Source of the DNA: Orientallactaga sibirica | Lineage: Eukaryota > Chordata > Mammalia > Rodentia > Dipodidae | DNA length: 64,000 nt | NCBI GenBank assembly: GCA_036365145.1 | Contig: JAEOAD010000024.1 | Coordinates: 14,336,501-14,400,500 of the forward strand | Reading direction: 5' to 3' | In this document: positions 1 through 10,281 of the stretch, in pieces | How positions within the stretch are numbered: the first letter of the stretch is position 1 | Layout of the letters: every line of letters begins with the position of its first letter | The notes under the pieces: model-generated | The model's input: the letters and a program-made list of their open reading frames with translations, nothing else | The model's database searches: none | Told to the model about the DNA's origin: nothing | Made by a program: the position numbers and the translations under genes

Positions 1-980
1 CAAAGCTTGAGGCTGAGAGATGAAGGGCAGTACAAGTCAAAGGTGAGCTGTGTCAACGTATTTATTTGGGAAAGTAGACAAAAGCCCTTGTTAACCTTGG
101 CATTCGAAGGCTGAGCTGTCAGTTCCTCACATTCTTGATCACATTTTCATCTCCAAATGTTTTCGAGCAGTCTAGCATCCAAACCAAACCTCCATGCCTC
201 AGGTAGATACATGCGAGGTGCTCAGCGCCTGTCCTTCCGTGTATACTGGCAGCTTCGCTTCGAGGATGTCTATCATGTGAGCTATTTTGTTCCCTCTATA
301 CGTTTATTGGCTATTTTAGGAAAGAGGGGTATTTATTTTGAAAACGATTTAAAAAAAAAAAAAGTCCTCTTTAAAGATAAATTAACCTTTGGGCTCTAAT
401 CATTTCAGAGGAACTCTTCCGATCTCTGAAAATACTTAGTATTTTCTCGTCTCCCAGAGGGTGAGGGGCTTAACAGCAAACCATTATTGTTTGCCCACTA
501 ATTCTTCTGCGAGCAGGTGAGCTGCTTTAATGATTGCTTATGCAATAACAATTCATGATACAGTACTTACCAGGATGTGGCAACAACAATGCTCTAAGCC
601 AAGAAGGAGAGGGGAAAAAAAAAGTACCTTGTGCGTGAGAAGCTTGTAGATATCCCGAGGTGACTTCATATAATTCTAAAATAGCAGGTAGCTTCTTGTA
701 TAGCTAATCAAGGCATCAGCGCCCGGAGCAAGTGGAGGTGGCTGACAGCGTGCTTTGGTTTCAGATACATTCAGCTCTTTTTGAGTGATATGAGCTTAAT
801 TCACGTTCAAGTTTCTATACTCAAAAGTTTATGCATTCTGATTTGGCACAAACAGCCTCCCCTAGAACTTGACAGCTCTGAGCTTTGATGAAGTGGTTGA
901 CCTTAACGTCTTACTTGTATTTGTTCATTCCTTGTGGTGAGAAAGTTAGAATAGTGGAAGAAAAGAACACTTAGTTTTTT
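1..980. other. Unique sequence with candidate conserved element
   Basis: No repeat or gene is recognised apart from an 11-A run near 351. The part at 480-560 looks like a regulatory element: AT-rich homeodomain-like TAAT cores and the spaced inverted repeat ATTGC-TTAT-GCAAT at 533-546. The open frame at 157-399 has no recognisable domain. Confidence 0.35.
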
Positions 981-984
981 GTGT

Positions 985-1090
985 GTCTTTTTTTTTTTTT
1001 TTTTGGTCTTAAGGCATTTGAGTTCCACCCCCACCCTTCACTTCCCTTCAGTGCTGAGGTACAGGGGCGGCGGGGGGGCATGGGAGGCTC
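985..1090 (-). repeat. Poly-T with decayed B1-like remnant
   Basis: A T-run at about 988-1006 is followed by sequence that fits a heavily decayed antisense B1; 'agtgctgaggtacaggggcg' resembles the B1 segment 'agtgctgggattacaggcg'. C-tracts (1026-1046) and G-tracts (1063-1084) lie within it. Family assignment is weak. Confidence 0.3.
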
Positions 1091-1940
1091 ACCTGAAATA
1101 TTTGAAATACACACTGCAGGCAAAGCGAGAGTTTAAAAAGTCACGGTGTCTTTGTAAATTGGGCGGGTGATTTCTGGAGGAAGCACTCCCCCCACTGGGG
1201 CGCAGGGAAGGTCATCGTGGTTTTTCTTGTGCATTGAGCTTTCTAATGGAAGTCCAACACTAGCAGACGACTTTGGCTTGCCATTTTGTCTACTCTTTCT
1301 GATTCTCTGGGGTCCCCTGCACTACTGCAGGAAAACAGTTTCTCTTAGGTAGGGACTTTTGGCTACTGGCATGAAGTAGACCTGTCTTATAAAAGAGAAG
1401 GCTGCCGAATCACATTTACTACCTCGGTGCTCAGGAATCAAGTGGAAAAACTCCATGTGCAAAGAGCCCATAATTTCACTCCACTAGATATTTAGCAGCT
1501 TACGTGAAATAACAAGGAGTGCATTCACCCAGGCGCCATCCAGGAGGATCCGGTGGGTCTTTTACATTCCACTCTATGAAAGGAAAAACACAATTTTTGA
1601 TACTTTCCCAAGATATATGGACATTTTGGTATGCAAAGCGATACCACACAGCGTACCTTTAAAGCTGAACCAAATTTGGCTTGGCATGGTGATTTATGGC
1701 TGTCAGTATAATGCAGGCTGGCCAATCAGTTGGATTTTTCTTCTGAATCAGTTGATTAGAACTCACTCAGGCCTTGCTTCCCTGCCTGTTCCTGCTCTTG
1801 CCCCTCGGTTTTCTTGTACTTAGCTGGACAGCATGGTGTCAATCAATAGGAATGCCATAACTTGCCACTCCATGCATGCTTCTCCTTAAGGCTCGGTCCA
1901 GCTTGCCCATGGATGGTTTGTAGCTCCATTCAAAATTCAC
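1091..1940. other. Unique sequence
   Basis: No repeat family or gene is recognised. Short open frames on both strands overlap each other and show no family motifs. Confidence 0.5.
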
Positions 1941-2095
1941 CAGACAGGCGAGGTGGTGGGCTGGAGAGATTGCTCAGTGGTTAAAGATGCTTGCCTGCAA
2001 AGCCTAAGGACATGGGTTCGATTCCCCAGTATCCAGATGTACAAGATGGCTCATGCGCCTGAAATCTGTTTGCAGTGGTTAGAGGTCCTGGTGCA

Positions 2096-2133
<38 letters not shown>

Positions 2134-2137
2134 CAAA

Positions 2138-2175
<38 letters not shown>
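1941..2175 (+). mobile_element. B2-like tRNA SINE with extra B1-like 5' head
   Basis: A typical tRNA-derived SINE starts at about 1959 (A box around 'gattgctcagtggttaaag', B box 'ggttcgattcc'), with a (TC)n stretch at 2101-2130 and an (AAAT)n tail. The 18 bases before it (1941-1958, 'cagacaggcgaggtggtg') resemble the 5' end of a B1 rather than flank. Direct repeats 'aaaattcac' at 1932-1940 and 2176-2184 enclose both parts, so they probably inserted as one unit. Confidence 0.8.
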
Positions 2176-2176
<1 letters not shown>

Positions 2177-2289
2177 AAATTCACTGGGTCCATGCACAGT
2201 TTACCATCCTCTTTCTTCCTCTAATCTCAGGCTCCTTCAAGTCAGTCTTTTGTTCCATGCCATTTAGCTCCATCTCTAGCCTTCAGACT

Positions 2290-2640
2290 CATTTTTATTT
2301 TATTTTATATCTTATTTATTTACCTTTCATTTTGCACGGTGTCTGCATGCTCACGTATGTGTGACCACATGTACGGGAGCCTGGATGTGGAGGCTAGAGG
2401 TCAACATCCTGGGTCTCAGCTGTTCTCCTCTTTAGTCTCCATGAATCTCGAGCTTACTGAGTTGTCTCAAGTAGCTAGCCAGGGAACGCACGGGGAATGC
2501 CAGTCTCTACCTCTGTGGCGATGGGATCACAGGCGTGTGCCCCTCCACCGGCATTTCATATGGGCTCTGCAGATCTCACCTGAGGTCCTCATGATTGGGT
2601 GTTAAGCAGTTCACATGCTGGGCCACCATCTTCTGAGCCC
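2290..2640 (-). mobile_element. B4-like (ID-B1) SINE, diverged
   Basis: Antisense B4-like architecture: a TG-rich variable 3' part, a central B1-like stretch ('gatgggatcacaggcgtgtg') and an ID/tRNA-like end with 'gggccaccatcttctgagccc'. It is much diverged; boundaries are approximate. Confidence 0.5.
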
Positions 2641-2939
2641 TGAGAGTCTTCTTTTACCCTTCCTTGGCACATCTATTCAGTGCCCGCTGGGTGGCTAGAA
2701 TGAGTTCCTGTCATGGTGATGGGATTACGGTGCATGGTTCTCCTGTCAAAGGGCTCCACCTCTGCAGCTACACACACTGAGGTCAAATCTAGGCTTCGCA
2801 CCTAGCTTATAAGTGCTGTCATCACCCACCTATAATTTGGTGATGATAACAGGACTTTCCTCTTAAATACAAACACGCAAAGAAAGCACATGGAGCTTCA
2901 CTAATTATTGCTCAATGACAGTTGTTACAGGTACCCACC

Positions 2940-3345
2940 AGTCTTTCTGCCTCTTTATCTTATCTTCTCACCGTGAGTAGTTTTCCTCCTGCCAAGAATC
3001 CATCAAGCTCCTGCATTCTCCAGCCATGTCCTGTCGTCATCACTGGTTCTGATGGAGGAGGTCTTTGCATGCATTCAGACTCCTTCCTGTGACACATTCT
3101 GTGCTCCAGCTCTCCATCTCTGCACACTGCACCCTATCCCAGGAGACCGCGGTGATTTACAATACGTGTCGGCATCTCTGTGCCACCACTTCATTTCTTG
3201 GCCACCTTCAACCTTCTACTCATCCTTTGAGGCACTGCCCCAATGCTACCTCCTCCAAGAAACAAATCCTTCCTGGGTGTCTACTTAAAATTGCATTTCT
3301 TTTGGCCTCAAATGTCAGCACACATTGCGTGTTCCTCAAGTGAGA
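2940..3345 (+). mobile_element. LINE L2 fragment
   Basis: The segment around 3190-3290 matches my recollection of the terminal coding part of L2 ('actcatcctttgaggc', 'ctacctcctccaagaa', 'tccttcctgg'), with no open reading frame. Family knowledge only; not aligned. Confidence 0.45.
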
Positions 3346-3451
3346 CTTGCTGACTGTATTCTGCAATGGAGTTAGTTGCTCATATCCATGTCTTTCATGG
3401 GCTTCCAAACAACTTTAGGGTAAGAATTCTGGCTTTTAAAAATCCCACTAT

Positions 3452-3640
3452 AAGCCAGGCATGGCAGCGTACACCTTTAATCCCAGTACTCGGGAGGCAG
3501 AGGAAGGAGGTTTGCTGTGAGTTCAAGGCCACCTTGAGACTACAGAGTGAATTCCAGGTCAGCCTGAGCTAGAGTGAGACTCTACCTTGAAAAACCAATA
3601 AACAAACAAATAAATAAATACATAAATAAAAAAATAAAAT
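3452..3640 (+). mobile_element. B1-like SINE with A-rich tail and TSD
   Basis: Full-length sense B1-like element: 'gccaggcatggcagcg', A/B-box region through 'gagttcaaggccaccttgag', ending 'accttgaaaaacc' and an (AAAT/AAAC)n tail. The flanking duplication 'aaaatcccactat' (3438-3451) recurs with one change after the tail (3641-3653). Confidence 0.9.
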
Positions 3641-3941
3641 AAAAATCCCATTATCTACTTAAGTCTTATGCTCTTAATACACAATGGATATGTGTCTTAA
3701 CATGGAATCGAAATTGAGTAATAAATGAATTGCCTTTAAATATAGGTATTGACCTGAGGCCGCTATTCTGTATACATCATAGCTTAGTAAGTGACTTTGG
3801 CTCTGGCACTTCCCAGTCTCTCTGATCTACATGGTAGGAATGGTCCTCACCTGTCCCAGATTGTGAGATGTAAACTGATGAACAGGAGTCATCTGTCACC
3901 TGGTCATACATAGAGTGATTAGAGGTTTAAGTATCTACTAA

Positions 3942-4040
3942 GAATGGAGAGAGAAAGAGAGAGGGGGAAAAGAGGGAGAGAGAAAGAAAGAGAGAGAAAA
4001 GGAAGAGGAGGAGGAAGAAGAGAGGAGGGGAGAAGGAAAA
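3942..4040 (+). repeat. Purine-rich (GA/GGA)n tract
   Basis: About 100 bases of nearly pure A/G made of GA, GAAA and GGA units. A polypurine tract of this length can form triplex DNA; no function is implied. Confidence 0.85.
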
Positions 4041-4639
4041 TTATACTTGGTACATAGTCCCCAAAATGTGGTTCTTGGCCACTCTGGAGAATTAAGATTC
4101 ATCTCTAGATTACAAGGGGTTTCAAGACGGTGCTGACATTACATAGGAAACTGATTCTAGCATAACTAGGGACACACTTTCTCACTGCTGAAAAAGTTGA
4201 CTAGCTGCATAGATGGAGAAACTTCAGCACACCTATGTGGTGAGGATTCTTCTCATGCAACAAAACCACATTTTCCTTTCTTCCCAAGCAAGTAACAGAA
4301 TAATAACTGAGATGTAATGGGCTTAAGACTAGTTACTGGGCTCTCTCGCAACTAGATCCTAGGCAAAGCAATGTGCTTCAAGAGTGATGTTTGCAATTTC
4401 TTGCTCATATCCTGGAGTGTCTGGTGTTACAACTCACTTTTCCCTCTCTTCTGATTGCTTGGGACAGAAGTCCTTAAACTGACTTTGGAAGCCAGTTGTT
4501 GAAGATGACAGGTCTGCATTATTGTGGCTTGTGTGAAGGAAGACGTCCTATTGAAATTCTAACAGTGTCAGCCATTGCTCAGCATTTGTTTTAGCAACTG
4601 TCCTTTTCTCAACATAGCATCTTTCCTTTTTTTTAAAAT

Positions 4640-4810
4640 CCATATAAAGCTAGCAGCAAACATCCATTGAATGTTATTTATGCATTAAGCCCTGGGGAAA
4701 TCAAAAACATGACTAAATGTTTGTCAGTCCCTGACCTTAAGGAATTTACAGTCAGATTGGACAGATAAACATATAACCATAAAATGAACTGTGCAAGGTA
4801 GGCTTGTCAC
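4640..4810 (-). mobile_element. LINE L2 3' end fragment
   Basis: Antisense match to the recalled L2 3' end: 'catccattgaatg', 'ccctggggaaatcaaaaaca', 'gtccctgacctta', 'ggaatttacagtc', 'ttggacagataaacata'. Old and mutated. Confidence 0.6.
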
Positions 4811-6730
4811 TCATACCTTAAAGAGTGCACAGCAGGACAGAAAGATTCTTTTAGACTAGAGTCAGGAAGCCACAGGAGGTTGTGAACCTTGAAAAATTTC
4901 TCAAGGATTATCATATTGGGAATGATGCACAAGTGCAAGCCAGTGTTTCAGGCAGGACAGGACAGTGTGTGTCTTGGGACTTGGGGAGGTGACAGTGAAC
5001 ATGCCTAGTGTGGATAAATGGAGCCTTTGGCTGGAATCAGCAAATGATAGGCGTGACCTTTGGGGCTACTGGGGTGTGACGGGGAAATCTTGAGTATCAA
5101 GCTGCTTTACTCCCCGGCAGTCAGTGAGGATCCGAGGGTTTTTGTATCCTTCCAGCGGGAATGTAATCAGCTGAGGGACCTTTGTTTGTTTACACACCTG
5201 TTGTCTCAGCATCTTCTAGGAAGCTTTGAGGAATCTGCTTCCATTTCTAAACTGCAGTTTTTCTGCAAAGATATGATCTGTATACCAAGGGCCTAAAGCC
5301 ATCATCCCACAGAGCCAACTACAGACGAATAAATACAGAGGTGGTTGCCTCACAGGTTCAACCCTTTTCTTTTCACCCCACCTTTAAAACAAACTTCCTC
5401 TCTTCTTCCCGGTTTCCCATTTTCTACACTGGTGACTCCTCACTGTACCCGTCTTTGTGTAATCACTTCTTTGAAAGAAATGCGAGTAAACTTTGCAGGT
5501 TTAATCTCATTCTTCTTACCTCACTCACTGGCATTTTATTGATTTCCTTCTCCAAGAAGTCATGTTCAGACTTGGTTCCTCCACAGTCAATCTTGTTTGT
5601 TTTTATTTATCAACCACCTAGCAACATAGTTGTTGAGGGAGCTCTCTTTAACAATTGGTGCAGACACGCATTTCTGCCATGTGGTGTAGATTTTTCCAGC
5701 TACACCAACTTCTCTCCCTTTCTGCCCAGTGGCAATGATCTCAGAAGTTGAGAAAGTACCATCACCTTGTCGTTCTCCTCAGGGAAAATTGGGCTCATGG
5801 AAAAGTTCTTGCTAGGTGTTTTTCCTTGTCTTATCTCTTGAGTTACACTTCTGTTGTCTTGAAAGTGCAAAAGTTGAGATGCAGGGGAATTTGATTGCAG
5901 CTGGCAGCCTTTGAGTCATCGTTTTCAACTTGGGCGGGCTAATATTCATCTCAGTGTGTTCCCTAAACATGTGAGGTTGAAAGGCTAAGATGCCGGAACA
6001 GTTTTCTGTGACCCTTTGTCCCAGACTGACCCTTCCTGAATCACTGCATCTGATGAGGGAGAAAATAATATAACTCTAAAAAGTCCTCTCAGGTTAAAAT
6101 GTTTGAACTTTACTTCTGAAAACATAATGGGAACTATTGTATAAATCTTTTTTAACATCTCAGAGAATCAGGACTGGAGACTCCCTTGGGGATATAGAAA
6201 AAAAAATTCTCAACTGAATCTTTGACAACTCCATACTTAGGTAATGAAATATTCTTTTACTTTAATGAATAGAACTGTGGTCAGTAGTCTGGTAATTCGC
6301 CTTCATTTTCTCGTGTTCTGGCAAGTATTGTTTAAATGGGTCATGATATCATGTTCTTTAAATGCTACCTTTGTGTTTTTTTTTTTTATTTTCCATAATG
6401 AGTAGCACTATCAGTTTGGGAAATAAGCCTAAGTGGGGGTCACTAAAATGCTAGTTGAAATGTAGATTTGTAGCAACCAACATGATTATTTACAATCCCC
6501 CCCTTTCTGGCAATGCCTGTATTTTTTTCTATCCCTTCCTACTTCCTATTGATATTCCTTCCACTAGTTTCTTCTTTTATTCTCCCATGTTACATTTCAT
6601 ACTTCCTACACACCATTGCTTTCGTTTTACAAGTTTATAGTTAGGTCAGGGGAATGGGAGGTGAAGAGGCACAAGGTTTCTTGATTAGATGGGTAGGTTT
6701 CTCTTGGGGGTTGGTAAAAATATTCTATAC
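4811..6730. other. Unique sequence
   Basis: No repeat or gene is confidently recognised. The 136-codon frame at 5341-5751 overlaps a second frame in another register, lacks any family motif and is not called a gene. Confidence 0.5.
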
Positions 6731-6731
6731 T

Positions 6732-6929
6732 TGGGCTAGTGAGGTAGTTGGGCACTTAAAGATGCTTGCTTGTAAATCCTGCCAACTTGGGTTCAATTCC
6801 CCAGTTCCCAAATATAGCCAGATGCACAAAGTGGTGCATGTATCTGGAATTCATTTGCAGCAGCAAGAGGCCCTGGCATACCCACTCTCACATTCAAATT
6901 TTCTCTGTGTCCTTCCTTGCAAACAAATT
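6732..6929 (+). mobile_element. B2-like tRNA SINE, diverged
   Basis: Old copy: head 'gggctagtgaggtagttggg', B box 'gggttcaattcccc', then 'agccagatgcacaaagtgg' and 'gaggccctggcata'. The A-rich tail was later used as the target of the next SINE. Confidence 0.85.
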
Positions 6930-6946
6930 AAAAAAATTAAAAGGTG

Positions 6947-7206
6947 GGGCTGGAGAGATGGCTTAATGGTTAAGGCGCCTGCCTCGTAAGCCTAAGAACG
7001 CCGGTTCCAATCTCCAGGTCCCACGTTTAGCCAGATGCAAAGTGACGTGAGGGCGTAATGCCACACTTGACCACAAGGGGGCACACACATCTGGATTTCG
7101 TTCACAGGAGCTGAGAGACTGCTGGCACGCCCATCTCCATCTGTCTCCCTCTCCTTCTCTGTCTGTCTCTCTCTGTGTCTCTCTCCAAAAATAAATAAAA
7201 TAATTA
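6947..7206 (+). mobile_element. Long-form tRNA SINE with 17-bp TSD
   Basis: Head 'gggctggagagatggctta', B box 'ggttccaatctcc'. An additional segment follows 'agccagatgcaaagtgacg' and runs to 'ccacaagggggcac' (about 30 bases more than the common form). The perfect 17-bp duplication ending 'aattaaaaggtg' is at 6930-6946 and 7207-7223. It landed in the tail of the preceding SINE. Confidence 0.93.
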
Positions 7207-7223
7207 AAAAAAATTAAAAGGTG

Positions 7224-7428
7224 TTTTACAGTTGGTGGTGATGTGTGAACATAGTATATTTTCCATTACCTGCATTTTATTTCCTATAGCTTCAATTGCC
7301 TGCAGTCACTGTCATTCTGAAAGTAACATGGAAAAATGCAGAAGCAGGACTCATAAGTTTTTAAATGTGTGCTATTCTGAGATTGTATGATGAATTCTTT
7401 TGCAATTCTTTAATCCTACCATGCTGTT
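7224..7428. other. Unique sequence
   Basis: No repeat family or gene recognised. Confidence 0.5.
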
Positions 7429-7549
7429 GAACCATGCCTTCATTCAGTGGGCTCATGGGGTATATGTCGCCCAACCTTTAATCCAGTGTGTCTCTGCTAT
7501 ATATGCACCTCAACCTCTGTCCAGTGTGTCCATGCTGGCTAGCTTACAC
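7429..7549 (+). repeat. Degenerate ~40-bp tandem repeat, three units
   Basis: Three imperfect units share an 'accttt/cct..tccagtgtgt..ctgcta/ctgg' pattern, for example 'aatccagtgtgtctctgct' and 'tgtccagtgtgtccatgct'; the first unit has 'attcagtgggctcatgggg'. It contributes to a spurious 212-codon frame. Confidence 0.4.
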
Positions 7550-7868
7550 ACTCATTTTTCTTATATCAGCCTTCTTAGTGACCAGATTGAGTGTGGCAGT
7601 ATCATAGTGCTTACATTCAAGTCATTGCTATTTGACTTAATTGCCCCCAAATGTAAGAGAAATGATGTCAGCATTCTAAATTTGCCAAAGAGATGCTGCA
7701 GAATCCTTTCTTTAAGTGAAAAGGTTTTGGACTTAATTTTAAAAAGTTTTACGTATGTTAAGGTTGCACACTTCATAACTATTCAACTCCTACTATACTT
7801 GCTTTATAAATTAAACTTCACATTCAAGATATATATATGTGATATATACACATCATACATATATACAT

Positions 7869-7870
<2 letters not shown>
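7550..7870. other. Unique AT-rich sequence
   Basis: No family recognised. A long frame that crosses this stretch continues into a TA microsatellite and is not a gene. Confidence 0.5.

Positions 7871-7872
<2 letters not shown>

Positions 7873-7924
<52 letters not shown>
7873..7924 (+). repeat. (TA)n microsatellite
   Basis: About 25 uninterrupted TA units, preceded by degenerate ATAC/ATAT sequence from about 7830. It can extrude a cruciform. Confidence 0.95.
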
Positions 7925-7926
<2 letters not shown>

Positions 7927-8500
7927 GTTTGGTACTGTCCTCAGTTTCAGGCATCCACTGGGAGTCATGGAATATATTCCCCATGGAATAGGGGAGACGT
8001 CCACCTACAACAAAACACTGAATGTATATTGTATTTGAATTGTTTGGCATATAAGCTGTATCTCTATAAAGCTGAAAAATGTTAAAGATTTATGGCTTTT
8101 TAGACCTCCAAATAAAGGATGGTTTCCAGAAGATAGTTCTTATTTTATAGATCCGAGTTAAGCTCTCGTCACTGCATATTCATGAGAAGTTCATCATGAT
8201 AGCAGGCTGATACTCTCAACCATCTGCAAGTTCTGAATGTTTCATTAGACCACGGCTGATGCCTTCCAATGCATAGGTGATAGCAATGATCTGAGGAACA
8301 TTACCTACCAGCAGGAAAGCACGTGGGTACCCTTCACATTCTGCGATAATCTTTCCTAATTTAGACTTGAATTCACCTATTGAGTTTGTTTCTTTCAGCG
8401 TATTTTATCAATATAACATTAAACATCTTGGTTTTTATTTTTTTACCACAACATTTGCACATATATACTACTTCTATTATAAAAGTAATAGAACCTGGCA
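7925..8500. other. Unique sequence
   Basis: No repeat family or gene recognised. Confidence 0.5.
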
Positions 8501-8838
8501 TGTATAGCATTTATCTTCTCGTTGCTGGGACAAAAAGCAACTTATGGAAGAAAAAGGTTTATTTCCACTTACAGTCTCAAGGGAAACTTCAACATAGTGG
8601 AGAAAGCGTGGCGGGCCTAAGCAGAAAGCCTTGGTCACATCTCCACATCTCAGGGTAAGTAGCAATTTGAATTCTGGACTTGGAGGGCTATATTACCTCA
8701 AAGCCTGTCCCCAGTGACACACCTCCAGCAAGACTCCACCTCCCAAAGGCCCCACAACTTACCTAAATTACCACCAGCTAGAGACCAAGTATTCAAAACA
8801 CATGTCTGTAAGGGGACATTTCATTCAAACTACCACAC
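8501..8838 (-). mobile_element. MaLR-type solo LTR, diverged
   Basis: Antisense copy of the LTR family seen at 17362 and 21961: 'gttgctgggacaaaaag', 'aaaaaggtttatttccactt', 'caccagctagagaccaag', ending 'caaactaccacaca'. No clear 5-bp duplication was found, so the ends are uncertain. No internal retroviral sequence adjoins it. Confidence 0.7.
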
Positions 8839-9355
8839 ATGCATATTCATGTTTCATCAATCTGCTACGGAAATGGCCCTTGCCGGGTGACATTGTCTTG
8901 AGCTATCCAAATACACGCCTTTTTCAATGTTTTGCTCAAGTTTGTTCACTTCATATAACATTTGCTGCATTCTGTAGCCCACTTCTTTCCAGTTACTCAA
9001 TAGCCATAGCTTTCATGGGCAGATTTATTGCATCAAAAATTTTTTTAACTTCAACTTGTTTGACTTTGTTAATATTCAGTGTGTCACATGACTAATTTTT
9101 ATACAAGTAAAATAACTCCTTTGTTATCAGAATCAAACTTCCCGAGTTAGATGATGGCAATTCAGATTCAGTCAATTCCATGGTATTTAACACATCAAAG
9201 CTCTGTTTCAAGCCTGCTCCACTTCTCTCATCTCATCTTTTAAAAGCAGCCAGTATTAGCAATCCATTGAATGACCCCTTAGAGTTTTACCTCATATATG
9301 AGCAAATGGGCCAACGCAGGGGATTCTGTTTTATTGTCTTCCTCAGTCTTCCATT
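8839..9355. other. Unique sequence
   Basis: No repeat family or gene recognised. Confidence 0.5.
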
Positions 9356-9438
9356 CTTCCTTCCTTCCTTCTTTCTTTCTTTCTTTCTTTCTTTTTTCTT
9401 TCTTTCTTTCTTTCTTTCTTCTTTTTTTTTTTTTTTTT
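9356..9438 (+). repeat. (CTTT)n / poly-T tract
   Basis: CCTT and CTTT units lead into a T-run. It forms the antisense tail of the B1 element that follows. Confidence 0.93.
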
Positions 9439-9568
9439 GCTGTTGTTTTCTCTTTGCTTTTTTTGGAATTCACTATGTAATCTCAGAATGGCCTCAAACT
9501 CACAGCGATGCTCCTATCTCAACTTCCTCAGTGCTGAGATAAAAGGCGGGTGCCACCACACTCAGCTT
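9439..9568 (-). mobile_element. B1-like SINE with internal deletion
   Basis: Antisense B1: 'ggaattcactatgtaatctc', 'cctcaaactcacagcgatgc', 'gccaccacactcagct'. The segment usually between the tail and 'ggaattcac' ('aggtagggtctcactctag...gacct') is missing. Confidence 0.87.
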
Positions 9569-10039
9569 ATTCTTCCTTTCTTGTTCCTTCCTGTTGGGAC
9601 TCAAACCCAAGGCCTTGTGTACACTCAGCAAGCAATCTAGTCTTAATCCTCCCATGTTTCCTTCAGCCATTCTTCTTAAAAGGACATTTAGGTTTTGCAG
9701 TCTGTTGCTACAAAAAAAATAAATAAATAAAAATTCTGCCACAGAGACCCTTGTGGACGCCTCTTTGTGTACATGTAGATGCGTATCACTGGTACAAAGA
9801 TCTAAGGGTGGCATTGTTGGAAGAAGTCGTGTTTGTGCTAATGTTTTGGTAAATACATTTAAATGCTGCCTTCCCTTCTTCCTTCTAGTGACAGGACTGC
9901 TATTTAGGTATCATTCTCTGCAGGACCCAAAATGGATCCTTTTCTTCTCATTTAATTCACAGCAAAAATGTGTTGGGGTATAAATTATATCAGTGCTTTC
10001 CGTTTTTATAGCCTCTCATGTGGATATGCTCAGGTGTAC
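9569..10039. other. Unique sequence with A-rich spot
   Basis: No family recognised apart from an AAAT run at 9713-9730. Confidence 0.45.
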
Positions 10040-10270
10040 TACTTTGATTACTTTAGCAGGTTCAGCAAGCATCTTGGTGAGTCAGGTTCTGCTTGGGCTG
10101 TGCCAACAGTGGTAAACAAAGCCAATCAATTCCCTGACTTTAAAGGGTTGACAGTTTAATGATAGAACCAAATGCTAAATAATTCTAAAACATTACTTCA
10201 CATAATAAATTCTATAAGACATGTTTAAGAGGAAAGCATCGCAGTAGTTATTTAAGATATAATCATCAAA
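10040..10270 (-). mobile_element. LINE L2 3' end, first part
   Basis: Recalled antisense L2 3' sequence: 'tgtgccaacagtggtaaac', 'aattccctgactttaaag', 'ggttgacagttta'. It appears to resume at about 11717 after two later insertions. Confidence 0.5.
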
Positions 10271-10281
10271 AAAGTCTCTCA

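Noticed and set aside
1959..2040. tRNA gene
   Set aside because: A and B boxes are present in this and the other SINE heads, but the sequence continues into the SINE body, does not fold as a complete tRNA, and occurs in dozens of diverged copies.
5341..5751. 136-codon open frame
   Set aside because: Two overlapping frames start within five bases and neither shows a recognisable motif; expected by chance in this much non-coding DNA.
7400..8038. 212-codon open frame, the longest in the window
   Set aside because: It runs through a TA microsatellite that codes for alternating Tyr/Ile, has no family motif, and its first part overlaps a degenerate tandem repeat.
8501..8838. LTR flanked by a second LTR as a full provirus
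   Set aside because: The same-family LTRs are about 9 kb or more apart, in differing orientations, several with their own 5-bp TSDs, and no gag, pol or env sequence lies between them.
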